Source of the DNA: a virus
Length of the DNA: 53,725 bases
Strand: one strand, 5' to 3'
IMG/VR virus record: IMGVR_UViG_3300032224_000518
Span: 1-53,725 of that record
Within the stretch, counting starts at the first letter, position 1, and each line of letters starts with the position of its first letter. The notes below the pieces were generated by a model. It saw nothing but the letters and a program-made list of their open reading frames with translations, made no database searches and had not been told where the DNA came from. The position numbers and the translations under genes are program-made. Below are positions 12,969 to 19,344 of the stretch, piece after piece.

Positions 12969-13681
12969 TAAAAAAAACTTTGTATTCCCTCCAACACCTT
13001 GTGGTGAGGTTTCTTACAGACAGGACAGTTATAATCAACTTCCTGTTTAATCTTTGGCATAGTTTCAAAGAAGTGTTGAACTTTCTTAAACTGCTCTGAT
13101 GTTAGATTGTTCAAGAACTCAATCATTTCTCCAGGTTCTTGCTCTTTTGCATAAAAGACTTCATCGCCTTGATATACAAACTCTACACATTCTGCCATAA
13201 TCCTGAATAAATCATCAAGATTATTTGTATCTAATTTTTCTAATTTCTGAATAATCTGAACAGTTGGGTATTTCATTTGAACACCAACGTCACCGAACAA
13301 TTCAATATTCTTATTATGATCTTCAGATTTAACTACTTTAAGTTTAGTAATATCGAAACTAATTTGTACTCTTGCTTTTTCATCTTCACAAGTATCACAT
13401 GGGAAAATCAATTCAACATTCTCGCCAACGGATTTTGCACGCAACTGGGTAAAGATATATTCTAAATCAAATGTAGCCAGTACGTCAACATCAATTTCAG
13501 TTATTAAACAGTTTTTAATAACATTCTTCAATGTTTCAATCATTACAACTGGATCTTCACTTTGTTGTGCAATCAATAATGCTTTTTCTTCTTTTACTAA
13601 AAATGGTCTATACTTGACCTCTTTTTCCAACGATGGTACCACCAACGTATAGGTCGGTGTTGTATTAATTGGTAATGCCAT
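12968..13681 (-). CDS. gp26: gp26-like baseplate hub protein / tail assembly chaperone
   Basis: 237 residues (T4 gp26 is 208). The N-terminus (YTLVVPSLEKEVKYRPFLVKEEKALLIA) is the family signature, and a zinc ribbon is visible as C95-x-x-C98 and C219-x-x-C222. Located immediately upstream of gp51 and the tape measure, it corresponds in position to the G protein of lambda-like phages. The last two codons lie in a U run next to the stop, where ribosomes may shift to the -1 frame and continue into gp51. Confidence 0.85.
   Translation of the reverse strand: MALPINTTPTYTLVVPSLEKEVKYRPFLVKEEKALLIAQQSEDPVVMIETLKNVIKNCLITEIDVDVLATFDLEYIFTQLRAKSVGENVELIFPCDTCEDEKARVQISFDITKLKVVKSEDHNKNIELFGDVGVQMKYPTVQIIQKLEKLDTNNLDDLFRIMAECVEFVYQGDEVFYAKEQEPGEMIEFLNNLTSEQFKKVQHFFETMPKIKQEVDYNCPVCKKPHHKVLEGIQSFF
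12971..12977 (-). promoter_or_regulatory. Putative -1 ribosomal frameshift site at gp26/gp51
   Basis: On the minus strand the end of gp26 reads AGT TTT TTT TAA TG. The heptamer T TTT TTT fits the X XXY YYZ rule in the gp26 frame. A -1 shift reads TTA then ATG, entering gp51 in frame, which would make a fusion of about 300 residues. Downstream bases can form an imperfect hairpin (GAAC...GTTC with inner TGTC/GACA). This mirrors the G/GT arrangement before tape measure genes. Confidence 0.65.
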
Positions 13682-13683
13682 GA

Positions 13684-14103
13684 CTATTCTCCTTTATTCA
13701 TATTCTTGATTAACTTATTCAACTCAGCTGTGCTACCAACAAAGATAGCGTTATTCACAGTTTTAGAGTCACCTTTCTTAGGTGCATCTAATTTTGCTTT
13801 TTGCTGATGTAAGTCCATAAGTTGTTGGTTTACATCAGCTAACTGTTTCATTAAATTACCCACAACTTCAAATGCACGTGGATGTTCACTTGACTTTGCC
13901 ACTTCCAAAGCATGCATCAAAGCACCTTGTCCCGTGGTCAATAATTCACGAAGATTATTTCTTGTTACGTCATAATCATCTTCAATTTTACCTTCTGGTG
14001 TTTTTACAACTTCACCAGTAGAATTATCAATCACTTCAAGTGCTGGAGTTTTAGTTATATTTGGTAAATCAAAAACTTCAGCTAAATTATCATCAATTTT
14101 CAT
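13684..14103 (-). CDS. gp16: Terminase small subunit, gp16-like
   Basis: 139 residues. The central helical segment DYDVTRNNLRELLTTGQGALMHALEVAKSSEHPRAFEVVGNLMKQLADVNQQLMDLHQQ and the NNAIFVGSTAELNKLIK end match cyanophage-type gp16, which binds DNA as a ring and regulates the gp17 packaging ATPase. The large subunit is not in this window. The gene lies just upstream of gp26 and downstream of the holin-like gene; in many T4-like genomes gp16 is next to gp17, so this displaced position is notable. Confidence 0.75.
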   Translation of the reverse strand: MKIDDNLAEVFDLPNITKTPALEVIDNSTGEVVKTPEGKIEDDYDVTRNNLRELLTTGQGALMHALEVAKSSEHPRAFEVVGNLMKQLADVNQQLMDLHQQKAKLDAPKKGDSKTVNNAIFVGSTAELNKLIKNMNKGE

Positions 14104-14105
14104 TT

Positions 14106-14549
14106 TTATCCATCGTTTCTAGTATTTCTTGTAGGTGGGTCACCTGGAAAACTATTTAGGGTTGGAGTTGGAAACGCTGCTGCAACTGGGGCTGGAGTTG
14201 CTGGGAATGCTGCTGGCGCAGGAAACCCAGATGCTGCTGGCACGCTTGTTGGTAAGGTTGGTGTTGGTGTATTTGTTGCGCTTCCTGCAATTTTCTCTTG
14301 AGTTCTACCAAAAGCTGCGATACCTAATACTGCACCCATTGCTAGGTGAAATAAACCAGCACCTTGTAGTGTCAATGGATTCCACTGAGTAATTGGAGTA
14401 TGAGTGACTGCTTGTAGTATAGACCACAATACTGGAAATACAACCATATCCATCATACAGACAACCATATACATCCAGCCCATTGCTGGACGCCATTTCT
14501 TTTGCATCCAATCTTCGTCTTTTTTAACTTCTGACATATTATCTCCCAA
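14106..14549 (-). CDS. Putative holin, 3TM type
   Basis: 147 residues. After a basic start, KKWRPAMGWMYMVVCMMDMVVFPVLWSIL (about residues 18-46) matches the beginning of 3TM holins, including the RPxxxWxY motif, and a further membrane segment lies at GAGLFHLAMGAVLGIAAFGRTQEKIAG. The remaining 55 residues are a Pro/Ala/Thr-rich tail, probably cytoplasmic and disordered, rather long for a holin. Two to three membrane segments and the small size support a role in releasing the GH19 endolysin (3954-4574). It could alternatively be a virion membrane protein, given the tail-gene surroundings. Confidence 0.65.
   Translation of the reverse strand: MGDNMSEVKKDEDWMQKKWRPAMGWMYMVVCMMDMVVFPVLWSILQAVTHTPITQWNPLTLQGAGLFHLAMGAVLGIAAFGRTQEKIAGSATNTPTPTLPTSVPAASGFPAPAAFPATPAPVAAAFPTPTLNSFPGDPPTRNTRNDG
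14151..14160 (-). promoter_or_regulatory. Late-promoter-like element CCTAAATAGT (minus strand)
   Basis: The minus-strand element CCTAAATAGT lies inside the holin tail-coding region, about 50 bases before the gp16 start codon at 14103. It matches the late-type element in front of other structural genes here. Confidence 0.4.
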
Positions 14550-15273
14550 AATAGTTAGTTACACCAGTTACCATACTGTCATTTTCTGGTAATGGATTAT
14601 TAAAATCTTTCTGAAACCCTAAGTAATTCTCAGCCCATTCTGACGGAACACTTGGTAAACTTTCTAACTCACGACCATTAATGGTTGGCATTTTTAAATA
14701 TCTGCTCCATGGTGATTCTTTAGTTTCTATCGGTGCATCAAAAGACTTCGATGTCCAATATTTGTAATTTATAGAAATTTGCAATTTCATAACATCTTTA
14801 CTTTCATGACCAACTGAAATTGATCCTATATTTTTAGGATAACATTCAAATAGTTTAACTTCATAGCGTTTTCTATCTTTAGTATCTTCAATATCTAAAG
14901 TCATATCAGTAATGTAATATTTGTAATATTCAAAACTTCTTGTTGATGGATTCTGAATAACATTAATCCAATCATCAAAAAATTGTTTAACTTTCATGTT
15001 ATTGTCAACATAAAAAGTCATATTAACATTATCAAACATTTTCTCATATGGAGTTTCACGAATTTCACCAAACATTCTAATCTGAGTGGTAGACATCGTC
15101 ACACCTGGAATCTGAACGTCAGAACAGAACAATAAAATCTTTCTTAAATCTCTTGGTGTTTTCATTGCCTTCGGTGGAGAAAGGGTTACTGCATAACGTG
15201 CTGTGCGCATTAATCCTTCAGTTTTAACTGCAGCAATAAAATTCTTTAAACCACCAGCTTTTGCGTCTGCCAT
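14539..15273 (-). CDS. gp54: gp54-like baseplate tail tube initiator
   Basis: 244 residues. The segments CSDVQIPGVTM, RMFGEIRETPYEKMFDNVNMTFYVDNNMKVKQFFDDWI and DVMKLQISINYKYW are the tube-fold signature shared by gp19, gp48 and gp54 of T4-like phages. Since gp48 is encoded at 16377-17570, and gp54 is the second tube-like baseplate protein, gp54 is the best call; a tail tube proper (gp19) is less likely because of the position among hub genes. gp54 starts polymerisation of the tail tube on the baseplate. It overlaps the holin-like gene by eleven bases. Confidence 0.75.
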   Translation of the reverse strand: MADAKAGGLKNFIAAVKTEGLMRTARYAVTLSPPKAMKTPRDLRKILLFCSDVQIPGVTMSTTQIRMFGEIRETPYEKMFDNVNMTFYVDNNMKVKQFFDDWINVIQNPSTRSFEYYKYYITDMTLDIEDTKDRKRYEVKLFECYPKNIGSISVGHESKDVMKLQISINYKYWTSKSFDAPIETKESPWSRYLKMPTINGRELESLPSVPSEWAENYLGFQKDFNNPLPENDSMVTGVTNYFGR

Positions 15274-15277
15274 ATCT

Positions 15278-15877
15278 TTAACCTATTTTTCTCTTTGAAT
15301 CTAACCATACAGCTTCTTTAGTAGAACCAACGAATCGTTCAACAGGTAACATCATGGCTGTTGCCCAATCGTCTGCTGGGATTAGTCTAAACTGACTTCT
15401 TACGTGTGGAGCCAAATAATGTTTAACGCAGGGTTTAGCTGCAGCATATTTTGAAACACCATCAATCATAGCCCACGAATATTTAATTCTTGTAGTTTCA
15501 TCCATTCTTGAGTTACTTTGAAACGCCATTAATCTATCCAATAATCTTACTCTTAATTGATATGGAAGATAATGCATATTCAACCCCAAGAACCCACCCT
15601 CTACCTTTCTAAATGGAAATACTAGAGGAAACTTATCATAATAAGGTAGCTCCGCTTTTAATTTCGGATCATACATAAACATATACAGTTTACCTGGAAC
15701 TATTCCAGTTTTTAATGCAGCAAGATCGCCTTTCATAACTTTAGGTGGCGTAATACCCTGCCTAGTCATTTTTGTGGCTTCTTGATCAAACCATGCACGT
15801 GACTTGCGCACAGCAGTCTTTAAATCATACTGGTGCTGGTCAAAAACGTCTTGGAATGTAGTTGGTTTGGTTGCCAT
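15278..15877 (-). CDS. Conserved T4-like virion or assembly protein, unassigned
   Basis: 199 residues. The central block GKLYMFMYDPKLKAELPYYDKFPLVFPFRK, then GGFLGLNMHYLPYQLRVRLLDRLM and CVKHYLAPHVRSQFRLI, is a strongly recognisable pattern of cyanophage-type T4-like phages, found next to gp4, gp53 and other tail or head completion genes. I cannot tie it safely to a T4 gene number; a DNA-end protector (gp2) or tail completion role are candidates. A late-type element (minus 15889-15883) lies just upstream. Confidence 0.65.
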   Translation of the reverse strand: MATKPTTFQDVFDQHQYDLKTAVRKSRAWFDQEATKMTRQGITPPKVMKGDLAALKTGIVPGKLYMFMYDPKLKAELPYYDKFPLVFPFRKVEGGFLGLNMHYLPYQLRVRLLDRLMAFQSNSRMDETTRIKYSWAMIDGVSKYAAAKPCVKHYLAPHVRSQFRLIPADDWATAMMLPVERFVGSTKEAVWLDSKRKIG

Positions 15878-15880
15878 ATT

Positions 15881-15890
15881 ATTATTTAGG
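15881..15890 (-). promoter_or_regulatory. Late-promoter-like element CCTAAATAAT (minus strand)
   Basis: CCTAAATAAT reads leftward from 15890 to 15881, four bases before the ATG of the preceding entry's gene (15877) and just after the gp4 stop. At this spacing, transcription would begin close to or within the start codon, so it may serve genes further downstream. Confidence 0.45.
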
Positions 15891-15892
15891 CA

Positions 15893-16327
15893 TTAGATAC
15901 CGAGTTCGGTTTCGGTAATTATTTTAAATTCCCAGTTTCTATCTTTACAATATTCTTTGGCTGCAGCCCACTTTGCTTGGTTTTTGATGTAAGTTAAAGA
16001 CTCAGTTATATACCGTTGGGTTTGACGTCCAGGATATACTGGTGGCTGACATTGTTTTGCGGGTTTTACTTCGATTAGATACGTTTTTAAAACATTATCT
16101 TTTTGACGAACTTGTATCTGAAAATCTACAAAATACCGATGTAATCGATTATCTGTCGGGCATCGATACGGAACTACGGTTTCTTCAGATTTCCACTTAA
16201 TTACAGAGGGATTTTTATCACACCAAGAAGCAAACTTAGTTTCCCAAGAACTTCTCATAATTATGTTTGTGGGATCCCCTGAATATTTCTCTGGGAACAT
16301 TGGTTTATATAATCGTTTATGAAACAT
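15893..16327 (-). CDS. gp4: gp4 head completion protein (TnsA-type nuclease fold)
   Basis: 144 residues from the ATG at 16327 (MFHKRLYKPMFPEKY), close to T4 gp4 (150). The open frame runs further upstream to 16402, but the region between contains both late-promoter elements, so the shorter start is chosen. The pattern SSWETKFASWCDKNPSVIKWKSEE, then RYFVDFQIQV and YLIEVKPAKQ, is the TnsA-like PD-(D/E)XK endonuclease core (Glu, Asp, Glu-x-Lys). T4 gp4 acts in closing filled heads before tail attachment. The gene diverges from gp48. Confidence 0.88.
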   Translation of the reverse strand: MFHKRLYKPMFPEKYSGDPTNIIMRSSWETKFASWCDKNPSVIKWKSEETVVPYRCPTDNRLHRYFVDFQIQVRQKDNVLKTYLIEVKPAKQCQPPVYPGRQTQRYITESLTYIKNQAKWAAAKEYCKDRNWEFKIITETELGI

Positions 16328-16328
16328 G

Positions 16329-16336
16329 CCTAAATA
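16329..16336 (+). promoter_or_regulatory. Late-promoter-like element for gp48 (CCTAAATA)
   Basis: CCTAAATA precedes gp48 by 41 bases and begins directly beside the gp4 start codon. With the mirror element at 16363-16370 it forms an inverted pair, giving face-to-face promoters for two divergent genes. Confidence 0.6.
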
Positions 16337-16362
16337 AATAAAGAGAACAATAACTTTCCATC

Positions 16363-16370
16363 TATTTAGG
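16363..16370 (-). promoter_or_regulatory. Late-promoter-like element for gp4 (CCTAAATA, minus strand)
   Basis: On the minus strand CCTAAATA reads from 16370 to 16363, 36 bases before the gp4 ATG at 16327. It is the exact inverse of the element at 16329-16336. The two predicted 5' leaders overlap by roughly a dozen bases and would be complementary. Confidence 0.6.
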
Positions 16371-16376
16371 GATCCT

Positions 16377-17570
16377 ATGGGAATATTCGACAGCATAACC
16401 AATAAAGTGCAGGGCTATGCAGACCAAGCCAAAAACGCTGCCAACAATGTTAAGTCTAATTTTAGCGCAAATACTGGAGCTGGTTCTTCTTTATATCAAC
16501 AGCGTAAAGATAGTAAAGGAACATTAAGTCAGTATGATCTAACACATCACTCGTTTCCTTCTGATATTACCAACTCTGCAGATTATGGGGGAAACTATGT
16601 TATATTTTACATTAACGTAAACGTAGATTCAAAATTTTTAAAAGATAAGAACCCAGCTACCATACCTGATAATATGGTTAAACGTGATCTTGGTGGATTA
16701 AGAGCAATAAATCAAAAGATGTTTGGCGATCAAGCAACTGCTGCTCAGAAAACAGGTTTTGTTGCACTTAATGCAGCTGGTCAAGCATTAAGTGGAGCAG
16801 GTGCTGGTTTATTAGCAAAAGGTCCAGTAGGTGCAGTGCTTGGGGCTGGAGCAAATGCTGGTCCAGCTGCTATTGGTATTGGCGCAGCAATGTCGCAAAC
16901 AAGCACACTTTCTCGTGCACAGAAAAGATTAAAAACTGCCATTGCTTTGTATATTCCAAATCAGTTAAGTATTAGATATGGTATGCAATGGTCAGAAGAA
17001 GATACCTTTGCGTATCAAGCTGCAGCAGGTGGTGCAGAAGCAGCTATGAAAGCATTCGCTACTGGTGGATCTGCTGGTCTTGGAGAAGGTTTAGGGCAAG
17101 GTGCACCTGTAATTGCAGCTATGGGATTGAAGAGTGATAAACAAGGTGCAGCTGCTTCTGCTGCAACTGGTCTAGCAGCAAACCCAAAGAAAGAACAAGT
17201 ATTTAAGGGAGTTGATTATAGAACGTTCCAGTTTGACTATCAGTTCTTTCCCAGAGACCCTACTGAAGCTGCAAACGTAATGGAAATTATTAATGCATTT
17301 AAACTTCACATGCATCCAGAGTTTAAAGATCCCAATGAATTTTTATACGTTTACCCTTCTGAGTTTGATGTTGAATATTGGCAAAATGGTGGACTGAATC
17401 CCTATGTTCATAGACATACTTCTTGTGTATTGACTGAGATGAATGTAAACTATACACCGAACGGACAGTTTAACACATTTGCAAATGGTATGCCAACACA
17501 GATTAATATTACACTTCAGTTCCGTGAACTCTCTCTACTAACAAAACAGAAAATTGAGGATGGTCTATAA
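16377..17570 (+). CDS. gp48: gp48 baseplate tail tube cap
   Basis: 397 residues (T4 gp48 is 364). The N-terminal segment around residues 64-84 (ADYGGNYVIFYINVNVDSKF), the Gly/Ala-rich middle (about 120-260, partly amphipathic helix) and the tube-like C-terminal domain (FQFDYQFFPRDPTEAANVMEIINAFKLHMHPEF, then YVYPSEFDVEYWQNG and a Leu-rich end) match gp48 of T4-like phages. gp48 sits between baseplate hub and tail tube together with gp54. The gene starts the long rightward baseplate operon and ends one base within the gp53 start. Confidence 0.85.
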   Translation: MGIFDSITNKVQGYADQAKNAANNVKSNFSANTGAGSSLYQQRKDSKGTLSQYDLTHHSFPSDITNSADYGGNYVIFYINVNVDSKFLKDKNPATIPDNMVKRDLGGLRAINQKMFGDQATAAQKTGFVALNAAGQALSGAGAGLLAKGPVGAVLGAGANAGPAAIGIGAAMSQTSTLSRAQKRLKTAIALYIPNQLSIRYGMQWSEEDTFAYQAAAGGAEAAMKAFATGGSAGLGEGLGQGAPVIAAMGLKSDKQGAAASAATGLAANPKKEQVFKGVDYRTFQFDYQFFPRDPTEAANVMEIINAFKLHMHPEFKDPNEFLYVYPSEFDVEYWQNGGLNPYVHRHTSCVLTEMNVNYTPNGQFNTFANGMPTQINITLQFRELSLLTKQKIEDGL

Positions 17571-18061
17571 TGTATTTTGAAAAATTCCCAACTTTTATGT
17601 ATGATTTTGAGATAACTCCAGGAAAAGAAAGAGTTACCTATGCAATAACTGATATCACTCGTAACATTCGTTTTCGCAGAGACGTACTGGCAAATATTTC
17701 AGTTTATGATACATATAATGTTGTAAGTGGTGAAACTCCAGAAATTCTTGCTGAACGATTTTATGGAGATTCAAATTTACACTGGGTTATAATGTTAGCC
17801 AATCAAAGATATGATTACAGAAACGACTGGTTGATGGATACACCAGCACTAGAAAAATATATTACAGAAAAATATAATGATCCTTATGCGATACATCACT
17901 ATGAGGCTAATAATTTAATTGTTTCATATGATTATCCAAATGCTCAACCAGTTACTAACTGGGAATATGAAGATAATGTTAATGAATCTAAAAGAACAAT
18001 TAAAGTTGTTTCTCCAGAACTATTAAATATAGTATTAAAGAACTTTGAAGATATAATCTAA
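17570..18061 (+). CDS. gp53: gp53 baseplate wedge protein
   Basis: 163 residues. The C-terminal half carries the LysM-like pattern VSGETPEILAERFYGDSNLHWVIMLANQRYDYRNDWLMD (about residues 50-88), diagnostic for gp53, and the N-terminus starts MYFEKFPTFMYDF as in cyanophage gp53. gp53 links the wedge to the hub. T4 gp53 is 196 residues, so this is a short version. One-base overlaps join it to gp48 and to the gp27-like gene, a sign of tight coupling. Confidence 0.85.
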   Translation: MYFEKFPTFMYDFEITPGKERVTYAITDITRNIRFRRDVLANISVYDTYNVVSGETPEILAERFYGDSNLHWVIMLANQRYDYRNDWLMDTPALEKYITEKYNDPYAIHHYEANNLIVSYDYPNAQPVTNWEYEDNVNESKRTIKVVSPELLNIVLKNFEDII

Positions 18062-19344
18062 TGGCAGAAGAAACATTAAGATTTGCTGGTGACGTTGATA
18101 TAGTCAAAGCTACAATTATATCATCACGTGGTCTTGGGCAAAATGTATTAAATCAAATTAAAGGTATACAGATATTTGAAGATCTGTTATCGCCATTCAT
18201 CACAGGTACGATTATTTTAAAAGATTCTCTTGATCTTGCCAATCTATTTCCATTTATTGGTGAAGAGTATCTTGAATTAAATATAAAAACTCCTACCTTA
18301 AAGAAAGGTAATTTGGATGGTAAATTTTATATTTACAAAATGACTGATAGAAATATGCTGGGTGACAGAAGTGTAGGTTATCAATTACATTTTATAAACC
18401 AGTATGCTCTTATCGATCTAAACAAATCAATAAGTAAAACATTTTCTGGTAAAGTTTCTGATATAGTCAAAACTTTATTAACAGATAAAGTAAATGGATT
18501 ACAATTAGAAACAAATCGGTATACTATTGAAGAAACTAAAAATTCAACCAAGTATACTTCTAATTTTTGGTCTCCTGTAAAAAATCTATTATATTTAACA
18601 GAAAATTCAGTTAACGTAGATAACTCTCCTAGTTTTACATTGTTTGAAAATCGCGATGGGATTAATTTTTTATCACTTGCTTGGTTATACAAACAACCTG
18701 TAGTACAACAATTTGTATATGATAATTATTCCAGAGACGATCGTAATCTTAGTGGGTCTATTAAAAACTTAGAAGAAGATTATAAAAGAATTTCAAAATT
18801 AGTAATTCCAACTGGGGTTGACTATATGGATAGAATTACCTCAGGAATTTATGGATCAAGAATGTATACTCATGATATCTTGTCCAAGAAAATATCAAGT
18901 AATAATTTTGATATGTTGCAATCATTTAAACAGAAACCTCATTTAAATGAATTCCCTGCAGCGTCAAGTAAAGTAGTTTATAGGTATGGATCTAAAACTA
19001 TTTTCTCTCCAAAATATTATAATAACTTTAGTAATTTTGGAGATGTTACTAATACTAGTTTTATTCAAGAAAGAATGTCTTTATTGAAACAAGCTGAATC
19101 TACTAAAGTAGAAATTACAATTCCTGGTAGATGGGATTATACAGTTGGTAAAAAAGTTTATTTAAAATTAAACAAAGTAGAACCAACAACTAAATCAGAT
19201 AAAGATACTCTTGACAAATTATTCTCAGGAAATTATCTTATATCTGCTATTAATCATTTTATAACACGTGAAATGCATGAATGTACTATGGAATTGATTA
19301 AAGATTCGTTATTAATAAATTTGGATACTGGAGATAAGAAGTAA
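18061..19344 (+). CDS. gp27: gp27-like baseplate hub subunit
   Basis: 427 residues (T4 gp27 is 391). Its position between gp53 and gp5 and its composition (beta-rich, with SPFITGTIILKDSLDLANLFPFIGEEYLELNIKTP at residues 42-77) fit the hub protein that forms the trimeric torus onto which gp5 docks. The C-terminal domain ends with the strand pattern KVEITIPGRWDYTVGKKVYLKLNKVE and a helper segment SAINHFITREMHECTMELIKDS, which resembles the final domain of gp27/gpD-type hubs. Confidence 0.8.
   Translation: MAEETLRFAGDVDIVKATIISSRGLGQNVLNQIKGIQIFEDLLSPFITGTIILKDSLDLANLFPFIGEEYLELNIKTPTLKKGNLDGKFYIYKMTDRNMLGDRSVGYQLHFINQYALIDLNKSISKTFSGKVSDIVKTLLTDKVNGLQLETNRYTIEETKNSTKYTSNFWSPVKNLLYLTENSVNVDNSPSFTLFENRDGINFLSLAWLYKQPVVQQFVYDNYSRDDRNLSGSIKNLEEDYKRISKLVIPTGVDYMDRITSGIYGSRMYTHDILSKKISSNNFDMLQSFKQKPHLNEFPAASSKVVYRYGSKTIFSPKYYNNFSNFGDVTNTSFIQERMSLLKQAESTKVEITIPGRWDYTVGKKVYLKLNKVEPTTKSDKDTLDKLFSGNYLISAINHFITREMHECTMELIKDSLLINLDTGDKK

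Noticed and set aside
13684-14103. Head scaffold or internal protein instead of gp16
   Set aside because: The helical block with SEHPRAFEVV and the NNAIFVGST end fit gp16 better; kept with moderate confidence.
16328-16402. Longer gp4 start reaching 16402
   Set aside because: It would place the gp4 start within gp48 and make both late-promoter elements coding; the shorter start matches the family length.
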